From positions 14,728 to 78,727 of the forward strand of contig CBIHLM010000013.1 of NCBI GenBank assembly GCA_966210515.1: a stretch of 64,000 nt of DNA. The letters run 5' to 3'. Within the stretch, counting starts at the first letter, position 1; each line of letters begins with the position of its first letter. The notes below the pieces were generated by a model. The model was given only the letters and a program-made list of their open reading frames with translations, did not search any database and had not been told where the DNA came from. The translations under genes and the position numbers were made by a program. Shown here one piece after another: positions 18,613 through 26,471 of the stretch. The DNA comes from Paradesertivirga sp966210515 (GTDB lineage: Bacteria > Bacteroidota > Bacteroidia > Sphingobacteriales > Sphingobacteriaceae).

Positions 18613-19335
18613 ATGAAAAATTTAAAAACACAAGTTTTTAGCGCTGCTCTTTTCGGTGCCACAGTGCTTTCCTTTTCTGCTAGCAGCCAGGTTAAACCGG
18701 ATGCTAAAAAAGAAGTCATGTCTGCAGAAACGAAGGCAAAATCAGATGCTGATCAGGATAAGAAAGCCGCAGAATGGGTTGCATCGCTTAACTTGAATGA
18801 TGCAGAGAAGGCAAATCGTGTGAAGGAGGTTATAACAACGCATTTGAGAATCATCCGCGACTGGCACAATGAGCATCCATTTACTACAGTCCCTGCCGGT
18901 ATTAATCCGGTAACAGGAAATAAGCTTTCTGAATTAGACAGACAGATTATTGCCAATTCGGCGATGCCTAAAACCGTTCATGAAAACTTGATGAGTGGTT
19001 TAAGAAAAGACTTGACGGAAGAGCAGGTAGAGGCAATTCTTGATAAATACACCATTGGAAAAGTAGCGTTCACGATGAATGGATATAAATCCATCGTTCC
19101 GAATTTGACAGCGGCCGAGGAGGCTGAAATCTTGAAAAATTTAAAGCAGGCCCGTGAGCAGGCAGTAGATTATAAAAATATGAACCAGATATCGGCAATT
19201 TTTGAGATCTATAAAACGAGATCAGAACAGTATTTGAATTCCAATGGTCGCAGCTGGAAACAAATGTATAAGGATTATACAAATATGATAAAAGCGAAGA
19301 AAGCAGCTGATGCTGCCGCGGCTAAGAAAAATTAA
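18613..19335 (+). CDS. Secreted DUF3826 protein
   Basis: About 240 residues, starting at ATG 18613; an earlier in-frame ATG at 18565 lies inside the GH78 gene and would bury the signal peptide. The signal peptide ends SSQ at about residue 27. The mature protein is mostly charged helix (KKAAEWVASLNLNDAEKANRV, HLRIIRDWHNEHPF, LDKYTIGKVAFTMNGY) with a Lys/Ala-rich end. This is the pattern of DUF3826, a Bacteroidota family of unknown function repeatedly found beside pectin lyases. A probable second member ends at 152, next to the first PL1 gene. Confidence 0.75.
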   Translation: MKNLKTQVFSAALFGATVLSFSASSQVKPDAKKEVMSAETKAKSDADQDKKAAEWVASLNLNDAEKANRVKEVITTHLRIIRDWHNEHPFTTVPAGINPVTGNKLSELDRQIIANSAMPKTVHENLMSGLRKDLTEEQVEAILDKYTIGKVAFTMNGYKSIVPNLTAAEEAEILKNLKQAREQAVDYKNMNQISAIFEIYKTRSEQYLNSNGRSWKQMYKDYTNMIKAKKAADAAAAKKN

Positions 19336-19380
19336 GCGCCGGTGATTAACGCCTGAGAATAAAGGTTACATACCCTTCCC

Positions 19381-19394
19381 CCTCTCACGAGAGG
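19381..19394. repeat. Short palindrome related to the CCTCTC repeat family
   Basis: CCTCTC-AC-GAGAGG forms a 6-bp perfect hairpin in the gap before the sialidase-like gene. It resembles the core of the two longer repeats at 40687 and 40763 (CCTCTCCT-TC-AGGAGAGG), probably as a degenerate copy of one dispersed family. Confidence 0.45.
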
Positions 19395-19426
19395 AATTAA
19401 AGCGCCTTATGGCATTTGAAGAAAAA

Positions 19427-20569
19427 ATGAAACATTACAAAAACATAAAATTAATTACTCTCCTGTTGATCATTTCGACCGGATCAATTGCTCAAACCCA
19501 ACCCTGGAAAAAAGGTATCTTGGTTGATGAGTTTGTTTACGAAACAGCACCATTTCCTCAGTCTCATTCTGCAACTATTGTAGAAACTCCCAAAGGATTG
19601 GTGACAGCATTTTTTGGCGGCACTAAAGAACGTAATCCTGATGTGTGTATTTACGTAAGTCGACATGAAAATGGAAAATGGACGGCTCCTCAGAACGTAG
19701 CAGATGGTGTAATGCCCGATAAAAGATATCCTACATGGAACCCGGTTTTATATCAAATCCCAAACGGAGAACTAATGTTGTTCTATAAAATTGGTGCTAG
19801 TCCGGGTACATGGCATGGCTGGTTAAGAACCTCAAAAGATAACGGTATAACCTGGTCTGATGCACGTGCATTACCCGAAGGATATTTAGGTCCTGTAAAA
19901 AATAAGCCGGTTCTATTAAGTAACGGAAATTTGTTCTGTCCAACCAGCACAGAAGGAAACAAAGGCGGCAACAGCTGGCAAATCCATTTTGAGGTTACAC
20001 CTGATTTTGGTAAAACCTGGCGTAAAATTGGACCCATTAAAGCGGATTCGGGTATAAACGCAATTCAGCCAAGTATACTTGATCATGGCGATGGAAAACT
20101 TCAGATCCTGGCCCGCAGCCGTAACAGAGCTGTTTTGCAATCATGGTCGTACGATAACGGCGAAACCTGGGAGCCCCTTTCTAAAACTACTTTACCGAAT
20201 AATAACTCTGGTACTGATGCAGTAACCCTTCAAAACGGTCGCTTTGCATTAGTTTATAATCATGTGTTACCTCCAGGTGATTTAGCTAAAGGTCCGCGTA
20301 CACCACTTAATTTATCCATTTCCAGAGACGGAAAAAAATGGTATGCGGCAGCAATTTTGGAAGATTCGCCGATAAGTCAGTATTCATACCCATCCATTAT
20401 TCAAACTCAAGATGGATTATTACACGCGGTTTATACATGGAGAAGAGAACGTATTAAACATGCGGTGATTGATCCATCGCAATTGAAAATGAAAAAAATA
20501 AAAAAGGGCATTTGGCCCAAAATGAAAGGTTACACAGCCCCCGTAGAAGGAGAGATAACTCAAGATTAA
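19427..20569 (+). CDS. Sialidase-like exo-glycosidase (BNR/Asp-box propeller)
   Basis: About 380 residues. ATG 19427 gives a normal signal peptide ending SIAQ; an in-frame ATG at 19409 would add six polar residues. The family signature FFGGTKERNPDVCIYVSRHE lies near residue 60. Asp boxes follow: SKDNGITWS, TPDFGKTWR and SYDNGETWE. The protein belongs to the predicted-neuraminidase group (BNR_2). Sialic acid is not expected in a plant-polysaccharide locus, so a 2-keto-3-deoxy sugar acid such as Dha or Kdo is a sensible alternative. Its stop is one base from the start of four genes that could metabolise such an acid. Specificity is inferred only from this neighbourhood. Confidence 0.7.
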   Translation: MKHYKNIKLITLLLIISTGSIAQTQPWKKGILVDEFVYETAPFPQSHSATIVETPKGLVTAFFGGTKERNPDVCIYVSRHENGKWTAPQNVADGVMPDKRYPTWNPVLYQIPNGELMLFYKIGASPGTWHGWLRTSKDNGITWSDARALPEGYLGPVKNKPVLLSNGNLFCPTSTEGNKGGNSWQIHFEVTPDFGKTWRKIGPIKADSGINAIQPSILDHGDGKLQILARSRNRAVLQSWSYDNGETWEPLSKTTLPNNNSGTDAVTLQNGRFALVYNHVLPPGDLAKGPRTPLNLSISRDGKKWYAAAILEDSPISQYSYPSIIQTQDGLLHAVYTWRRERIKHAVIDPSQLKMKKIKKGIWPKMKGYTAPVEGEITQD

Positions 20570-20570
20570 T

Positions 20571-21719
20571 ATGAGTCAGGAATTGAAAATACATTTTCCG
20601 GGAAAGTTGATATTTGGTAAAGGCTCGCTGAATTCTTTAACCGACGAACTCTTGGCTATGCCGAAAGCAAGGGTTTTGATAATTACCATTGATCCACTTC
20701 TTTCATCATTAGATAAGCTCATTGGCGCATTAAAACAAGCCGGTCTTAGTGTTTGCACAGATACCAGTATCACACAGGAACCGTCCTTCGATGATTTAAA
20801 AAACCTGATTACAAAAGTTAGCCCTTTCAAAGCCGATGTGGTTCTGGGGATCGGAGGTGGCAGTGTGCTCGATATAGCCAAACTTGTGGCCGCACAGTTA
20901 GACAGCGATCAAACTTTGGAGGAAATAGTAGGCATAGGCTTACTTAAAGGACGGAAGAAAAAACTCATTTGCGTTCCAGCAACATCCGGTACCGGGAGCG
21001 AAGCTTCTCCAAATGCCATTTTAGTGAATAATCGGGATAATCAGAAAAAAGGAATAATCAGTCCTTTTCTTGTGCCCGATTCTGTCTATGTAGATCCTTT
21101 GCTTACCATTAGTGTTCCTCCCGCTATAACAGCAGCAACAGGTTTAGATGCCTTAACTCATTGTCTTGAAGCTTATACGAATAAGTTTGCTCAGCCTTTT
21201 ATTGATATATACGCCTTTGAAGGAATGCGGTTGATTGCTGCTAACATCGTGAAAGCAGTAAAGCAAGGTAATGATGAAGAAGCTCGTACACAGGTTGCAA
21301 TGGGAAGCTTACTTGGTGGGTTTTGTTTAGGACCAGTAAACACTGCCGGTGTGCATGCTTTGTCTTACCCGCTTGGAAGTATGTTCCATCTTGCACACGG
21401 TCTTTCAAATGCCCTTTTATTACCCTATGTAATGGAGTTTAATATCCCTGCTGCTCCTCAACGTTATGCCGATGTAGCACTTGCGCTGGGATGCTCTCCT
21501 GAGGCTAAATCAATAGATACAGCATTTAAAGGTGTAGAAAAAGTTAGAGAACTAATAAAAGACTGTGGAATACCAGCACAACTTTCGGACCTGAATATTC
21601 CGGAGGATGCAATTCCTGTAATGGCAAATGACGCTATGAAAATAACACGATTACTTAAAAATAACCCGCGGCTTATCACATTAGAAGACGCTATCGCAAT
21701 TTATACCGCAGCCTATTAA
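20571..21719 (+). CDS. Iron-containing alcohol dehydrogenase; proposed threuronate reductase
   Basis: A 382-residue cytoplasmic type III alcohol dehydrogenase. GIGGGSVLDIAK (93-104) binds the NAD(P) pyrophosphate. The metal ligands are Asp193 and His197 in GLDALTHCLEAY, His262 in VHALSY and His276 in HLAHGLSN. The family reduces or oxidises small aldehydes and alcohols, including lactaldehyde and semialdehydes. The gene starts one base after the sialidase-like gene and one base before an aldolase. In that context it is proposed to reduce the aldehyde released by the aldolase: D-threuronate to D-threonate if the substrate is Dha. A role on lactaldehyde from rhamnose is an alternative. Confidence 0.85.
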   Translation: MSQELKIHFPGKLIFGKGSLNSLTDELLAMPKARVLIITIDPLLSSLDKLIGALKQAGLSVCTDTSITQEPSFDDLKNLITKVSPFKADVVLGIGGGSVLDIAKLVAAQLDSDQTLEEIVGIGLLKGRKKKLICVPATSGTGSEASPNAILVNNRDNQKKGIISPFLVPDSVYVDPLLTISVPPAITAATGLDALTHCLEAYTNKFAQPFIDIYAFEGMRLIAANIVKAVKQGNDEEARTQVAMGSLLGGFCLGPVNTAGVHALSYPLGSMFHLAHGLSNALLLPYVMEFNIPAAPQRYADVALALGCSPEAKSIDTAFKGVEKVRELIKDCGIPAQLSDLNIPEDAIPVMANDAMKITRLLKNNPRLITLEDAIAIYTAAY

Positions 21720-21720
21720 C

Positions 21721-22665
21721 ATGAAAGTTCAAAAAAAATATCAGGGAACGATAGTGCCGGTAGTAACACCAGTTACGGCCGACTTCAAATTAGATCACGA
21801 AGCCGTAGAGAAGATATTTTCGCATCTATACAGAAATGACGCCAGGCCGTTTATTCTTGGCACAACCGGCGAATCAGCTTCATTGTCTAATTCAGTTAAA
21901 CTGGATTATCTTAATGCCGCAGTGAAAAATAAAAAACCGGGAACGATACTGTATGTGAGTGTCTCGTCCAATTGTTTTGAAGACTCTGTCGACTTTGCTA
22001 AGCTTTGCTTCGATAAGGGTGTAGATGTTGTGGCGTCCACACTTCCTACCTATTACAAGCTTTCCGAGTATTCGATGATGAAGTATTTCGAGCAATTAGC
22101 CGAACAGGTGAATGGTCCGCTGATTGTTTATAATATTCCTGCGACAACAAATATGTCTATTCCGTTAAGCGTTATAGATGAATTGAGTCATCACCCCAAT
22201 ATTGTTGGAACCAAAGATTCTGAGCGATCTGACGAGAGATTGGATTCCTCGCTTAAATTATGGTCGCACCGGGAAGATTTTAGTCATTTTCTGGGATGGG
22301 CAGCAAAATCAGCCTATTCATTGATTAACGGAAGTGACGGGTTAATCCCAAGCACAGGAAATTTACACCCCGGATTATATTACGATATGACCCAGGCAGT
22401 GCTTAATGGCGATCATCAAAAGGCTTACGAGGCGCAAAGGCAATCAGACCTGCTTGGAGATCTTTATCAGGGCGGAAGAACTTTGGGCGAATCTTTATGG
22501 GCTTTGAAAGTATTGATGAGCGAGTATGGTTTGTGCAAAGCGAATGTGATTAAACCTCTTCAGCTTATGTCGACCGAAGAAGAGTTACAACTGTTACATT
22601 CATTTAGAGAATTAATTAAAAAAGAAGGAATTCAAATAAATCTGTCGTTAACACATGCAGGATAA
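21721..22665 (+). CDS. DapA/NanA-family pyruvate aldolase
   Basis: A 314-residue cytoplasmic TIM barrel of the dihydrodipicolinate synthase/N-acetylneuraminate lyase family. Key residues are in place: GTTGES (47-52), Tyr137 in IVYNIP and the Schiff-base Lys165 in VGTKDSE. Members condense or cleave pyruvate with aldehydes, including 2-keto-3-deoxy sugar acids. A biosynthetic DapA role is unlikely: the gene sits inside a catabolic operon, and its 3' end overlaps a PdxA2-type gene by 11 bases. Proposed reaction here: cleavage of a 2-keto-3-deoxy aldarate such as Dha to pyruvate and a four-carbon aldehydo acid. Kdo or 2-keto-3-deoxyrhamnonate are alternatives. Confidence 0.88.
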   Translation: MKVQKKYQGTIVPVVTPVTADFKLDHEAVEKIFSHLYRNDARPFILGTTGESASLSNSVKLDYLNAAVKNKKPGTILYVSVSSNCFEDSVDFAKLCFDKGVDVVASTLPTYYKLSEYSMMKYFEQLAEQVNGPLIVYNIPATTNMSIPLSVIDELSHHPNIVGTKDSERSDERLDSSLKLWSHREDFSHFLGWAAKSAYSLINGSDGLIPSTGNLHPGLYYDMTQAVLNGDHQKAYEAQRQSDLLGDLYQGGRTLGESLWALKVLMSEYGLCKANVIKPLQLMSTEEELQLLHSFRELIKKEGIQINLSLTHAG

Positions 22666-23686
22666 ACCTATTTTAGGAATTACTATGGGAGACCCGGCGA
22701 GTATCGGGCCCGAAATTGCGATAAAAGCATTATTGCAGGATAAAATTTATGCCATCTGTAAACCCATCCTCGTTGGCGATGCAGGTGTGTTTAATGCCAT
22801 TATCGACCGCTTGAATCTTAAAGCTATTATTAATCCTGTTAAAGAAGTTAAAGATGCAAAATTTCAGCTAGGAACCATTGATGTGCTTGATTTACAGAAT
22901 GTAGATCTGGATCAGCTGAAGTTTGGCGAGATCTCGGCAATGGCTGGTAAAGCTTCTTTTGAGGCTGTAAAAAGAGTAATTGAACTTGCTCTTGAAGGGG
23001 AGCTTGACGGCACCGTAACCGGTCCAATTAATAAGAAGTCAATCAATGAAGCGGGGTATAATTTTGCAGGTCACACTGAGATTTACGCTCAATATACCGG
23101 AACGAAAAAATATGCGATGCTGCTTGTAGAGGATAACATGAAAGTCATTCACGTTTCTACGCACGTATCACTTCGTCAGGCTTGTGATCTGGTTAAAAAG
23201 GACCGGATAGTAGAAGTAGTAGATTTGCTGCATAACGGCTTGATCAGTTTAGGAGAAACAAATCTTAAAATCGGAATTGCGGGACTAAATCCGCACGCAG
23301 GTGATTCTGGTCTTTTCGGAACAGAAGATGATGAAGAAATTCTTCCTGCTGTTGAAGAGGCAAGACGTCGGGGTTACGATGTTGAGGGCCCTGTTCCCGC
23401 CGATACGATGTTTTCAAAAGCGGCCACGGGGTATTTTGGTGGTGTAGTTGCGATGTATCACGATCAGGGTCATATTCCATTTAAGCTGACAGGATTTAAA
23501 TGGAATGCTGATAAGCAGCAAATGGATAGCGTAAAAGGCGTAAACATCACCATGGGTTTACCAATTATTCGTACTTCGGTAGATCACGGAACAGCATTTG
23601 AAATCGCCGGAAAAGGCGTTGCGAGTCCGGATGCAATGGTTTTAGCAATAGAATCTGCGGTGCAGCTTTCTAAATATAAAAAATAG
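22655..23686 (+). CDS. pdxA2: PdxA2-type 4-phospho-D-threonate/erythronate dehydrogenase
   Basis: A 343-residue homologue of 4-hydroxythreonine-4-phosphate dehydrogenase. Conserved elements are MGDPASIGPE (11-20), GPINK (123-127), GHTE (139-142) and the metal histidines His170, His214 in LNPHAG and His269 in YHDQGH. The PdxA2 branch works with DUF1537 kinases: it oxidises 4-phospho-D-threonate or 4-phospho-D-erythronate, and loss of CO2 gives dihydroxyacetone phosphate. The next gene is exactly such a kinase, which favours PdxA2 over vitamin B6 synthesis. It overlaps the aldolase gene by 11 bases. Confidence 0.85.
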   Translation: MQDKPILGITMGDPASIGPEIAIKALLQDKIYAICKPILVGDAGVFNAIIDRLNLKAIINPVKEVKDAKFQLGTIDVLDLQNVDLDQLKFGEISAMAGKASFEAVKRVIELALEGELDGTVTGPINKKSINEAGYNFAGHTEIYAQYTGTKKYAMLLVEDNMKVIHVSTHVSLRQACDLVKKDRIVEVVDLLHNGLISLGETNLKIGIAGLNPHAGDSGLFGTEDDEEILPAVEEARRRGYDVEGPVPADTMFSKAATGYFGGVVAMYHDQGHIPFKLTGFKWNADKQQMDSVKGVNITMGLPIIRTSVDHGTAFEIAGKGVASPDAMVLAIESAVQLSKYKK

Positions 23687-23694
23687 ATTAATTG

Positions 23695-24852
23695 ATGATT
23701 GCAGTAATCGCTGATGATTTAACCGGTGCGGCAGAAATTGGTGGAATAGGGTTAAACCATGGGTTTAAAGTCGAAATTTGTACCCGGGTGAATCTTTCCT
23801 CGGATGCCGATTTATTGATTATTGCTACCGATACGCGCTCAAAATCAGAAGCTGAGGCTGTTGCAACGATGGAGCAAATAACCAAAGATCTTTTGCAGTT
23901 TAATCCTTTCTTTATATTCAAAAAGGTAGACTCTGTTCTCAGGGGATACGTAGCCTCCGAGATTTCTGCTCACTTAGGTGTCCTGGGATTGAAAAAGGCT
24001 TTGTTGGTTCCGGCTAATCCTGCTTTGGGACGAACTATAGAAAACGGCGTTTATCTGATTTACGGAACTCCAATTTCTGAAACGTCCTTTTCAGCTGATC
24101 CGGAGTTTCCTGCAAAGGATTCGGATGTTCTGAAATTACTAAAAGCAAGCGCAGGCGTTCATGTTCGAAGATATTCAAACTCTGCACTCGAAAACGGAAT
24201 AACGGTCGCTGAGGCAAAGTCGGAAGAAGATTTAGATCAATGGGCTCAGATCGATCTGAAAGATGTTTTTCTGGCAGGAGCCTCCGGATTTTTCAAGGCG
24301 GTGTTGAAGACCGCTGATTTAATATCGGAATCTCAATCCCATAATAATGGAGTACCTGGCGGAACTACACTGTATGTGATTGGCAGTGCCTTTGCTAAAA
24401 GTGCGGACTGGGTGAAAGAGCTCCAAAACGCCGGAGCGCCCGTAAGCTATTTGCAAGGTTCGATCATAGATGGTAAAAGCGATGAGGATCAGTTTGATGC
24501 TTATTGTAATTCAATTTGTAATTTGCTAAATGGAAACGGGAAAGCAATTATTGCGATAGATCCTCAGACTGTTGGTTCTGCGAGTGCGTCAGAGCTTAGA
24601 GGCATCATGGCTTCCGTTGTAAAACATGTGTCTACAAAAGTACAGATTAATGAACTCGTAATTGAAGGCGGATCAACGGCTTCGGCTGTTTTAAACGAGC
24701 TTAAGATCAGAATATTAGAGCCTGTACATCAATACGCAACCGGAGTAATCCGATGTAAAGTCACGGGGACCGAACATTTATATGTAACATTAAAACCAGG
24801 TAGTTATAACTGGCCAAACCAAGTTTTAAGTTTTTTGAACTTTAAAACTTAA
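23695..24852 (+). CDS. Four-carbon acid sugar kinase (DUF1537), D-threonate kinase-like
   Basis: A 385-residue kinase. ATG 23695 is used in preference to the TTG one codon earlier. The N-terminal DUF1537 signature IAVIADDLTGAAEIG lies at about 2-16, followed by FKKVDSVLRG at about 73-82, the acid-sugar binding loop. The C-terminal nucleotide-binding part holds VIEGGSTASAVLNEL. The family (DtnK, DenK, OtnK) phosphorylates the 4-OH of four-carbon acid sugars. It comes right after a PdxA2 gene, the pairing described for D-threonate and D-erythronate use. Here the substrate would be made internally by the aldolase and alcohol dehydrogenase. Confidence 0.85.
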   Translation: MIAVIADDLTGAAEIGGIGLNHGFKVEICTRVNLSSDADLLIIATDTRSKSEAEAVATMEQITKDLLQFNPFFIFKKVDSVLRGYVASEISAHLGVLGLKKALLVPANPALGRTIENGVYLIYGTPISETSFSADPEFPAKDSDVLKLLKASAGVHVRRYSNSALENGITVAEAKSEEDLDQWAQIDLKDVFLAGASGFFKAVLKTADLISESQSHNNGVPGGTTLYVIGSAFAKSADWVKELQNAGAPVSYLQGSIIDGKSDEDQFDAYCNSICNLLNGNGKAIIAIDPQTVGSASASELRGIMASVVKHVSTKVQINELVIEGGSTASAVLNELKIRILEPVHQYATGVIRCKVTGTEHLYVTLKPGSYNWPNQVLSFLNFKT

Positions 24853-24865
24853 ACTAACCATTTGT

Positions 24866-26464
24866 ATGGATAAATCTCTTTTAAGTGTAGTCGACTACAT
24901 CATTATTATTATTGTATTGCTCATAACATTGTATTTTGGTTTCAGATTTTCACGTAATCAGAATACAACCCAAACGTATTTTGCTGCCCACGGCAGGGTC
25001 CCCACCTGGGCAATTGGCATGTCTCTTTTAGCTACATTAATCAGTAGTGTTACATTTTTGGGCTACCCTGGCGAAGGTTATTCTTCGAACTGGATTTTGC
25101 TTGTACAGGGCTTAATGGTGCCTATCGTTCTAATGGGAACAATCTGGTTTATTGTGCCGCTGTATCGAAAAGTAATTGGCTTGAGTACCTACGAATATTT
25201 TGAAAAACGTTTTGGTCCTGTTGCAAGATATTACAGCTCCATTGCTTTCGTTCTTCGCCAGTTCTCCGGGATGGGAACAGTGTTTTACCTCCTGGCGATA
25301 GCAATATCAAGTATGACAGGGGGTAATCCTTTTGTAATCATCGCAGTAGTGGGTTTTATAATTATTGTGGTTAACCTTATGGGAGGAATTGAGGCTGTTA
25401 TATGGCTCGATGTTTTCCAGGGCTTTATGCTTTTCGCCAGTGGTATTCTTTGTCTGTTGGTTATACTGTTTTCTGTTGATGGGGGGCCGGCTGCGGTTTG
25501 GAACATTGCAGAGGCTAAGGGGCGAACGGGGTTTGGTCCTTATGATGTTGATTTTACCCGTTTAACATTCATTGTAATGGTTATTAACGGTGCATTTTAT
25601 GCCATCCAAAAATATGGAACAGACCAAACCGTTGTTCAACGATATTTGACTGCGAGAAGCGATAAATCTGCCATTCGTGCCTCGATGATGGGTATATTGC
25701 TTACTGTTCCGGTGTGGACTATGTTTATGTTTATCGGCACCGCCTTGTTTGTGCTTTACCAGCAACAGCCTCTTCCCGAGGGAACTCGTCCGGATGCCGT
25801 TTTTCCATATTTTATCATGACCAACCTTCCGACCGGAGTTATCGGATTTATCCTTGCTGCCATGATCTCTGCTGCGATATGCAGTTTAAGCGCCGATTTA
25901 AATTCTCTGGCCGCTGTTGGAATTGAAGATTATTACAAGAAATTAAAGCCGAAAAATGCAGACATACAATATTTAAAGGTTAGTAAAATATTGGTGGTTA
26001 TATCAGGCTTGATTTCGATCGGTATCGGTGCTATTTATATCAACCTGGGCAACGAAGGAATTTTAGGGATAATCTTCACTCTTTATGCTATTTTCTCCGG
26101 CGGTATTGTGGGTATTTTTCTTTTAGGATTATTTAGCGCAAGAGCCAACCGGCAGGGAATAAACATTGCGATTGTTGTTTGTGTGATTTTTACCGCTTAC
26201 GCCTTTTTAACTTCTACTAAATTCAACTTTGGCGATACAGAGTTACTATTAATAGACTTTGGTGCATACAATTTCACACACAATAAGCTCATGTTAGGAG
26301 TTTACAGTCACTTAGTTATAATCGTTGTTGGGTATGTTGCCAGTCTTTTCTTTCCTAAACCGAAGTTGGATAAGTTTTTACTTTACAGCGGTTGGAGCGA
26401 AGCCAGAAAAGAACGAAAGGCAGAAGAGCGGCTACGTATTGAAACTGACGAGATTCCAAAATAG
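24866..26464 (+). CDS. Sodium:solute symporter (SSS family)
   Basis: A 532-residue inner-membrane protein with about 13 hydrophobic segments, starting DYIIIIIVLLITLYFGFRF. SSS-family features include WAIGMSLLATLISSVTFLGYPGE near residue 45 and the GTDQTVVQRYL motif near 250. A short charged cytoplasmic tail ends the protein. It lies 13 bases after the DUF1537 kinase, at the end of the aldolase-ADH-PdxA2-kinase run, so it probably imports the substrate of that pathway. SSS carriers transport sugars, sialic acids and sugar acids. A second SSS gene at 41918 serves the other half of the locus. Confidence 0.9.
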   Translation: MDKSLLSVVDYIIIIIVLLITLYFGFRFSRNQNTTQTYFAAHGRVPTWAIGMSLLATLISSVTFLGYPGEGYSSNWILLVQGLMVPIVLMGTIWFIVPLYRKVIGLSTYEYFEKRFGPVARYYSSIAFVLRQFSGMGTVFYLLAIAISSMTGGNPFVIIAVVGFIIIVVNLMGGIEAVIWLDVFQGFMLFASGILCLLVILFSVDGGPAAVWNIAEAKGRTGFGPYDVDFTRLTFIVMVINGAFYAIQKYGTDQTVVQRYLTARSDKSAIRASMMGILLTVPVWTMFMFIGTALFVLYQQQPLPEGTRPDAVFPYFIMTNLPTGVIGFILAAMISAAICSLSADLNSLAAVGIEDYYKKLKPKNADIQYLKVSKILVVISGLISIGIGAIYINLGNEGILGIIFTLYAIFSGGIVGIFLLGLFSARANRQGINIAIVVCVIFTAYAFLTSTKFNFGDTELLLIDFGAYNFTHNKLMLGVYSHLVIIVVGYVASLFFPKPKLDKFLLYSGWSEARKERKAEERLRIETDEIPK

Positions 26465-26471
26465 ATCATCT

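Noticed and set aside
21721..22665. Annotation as lysine-pathway dihydrodipicolinate synthase
   Set aside because: Catalytic residues are those of the whole family. The catabolic operon setting and the absence of other lysine genes make DapA proper unlikely.
22655..23686. Annotation as vitamin B6 biosynthesis enzyme PdxA
   Set aside because: The gene overlaps an aldolase and is followed by a DUF1537 kinase, the hallmark of the PdxA2 catabolic branch. No other B6 gene is nearby.
26325..26471. Long N-terminal extension of the STN-esterase into the symporter gene
   Set aside because: It would bury the signal peptide 49 residues inside the protein and overlap the symporter by 140 bases.
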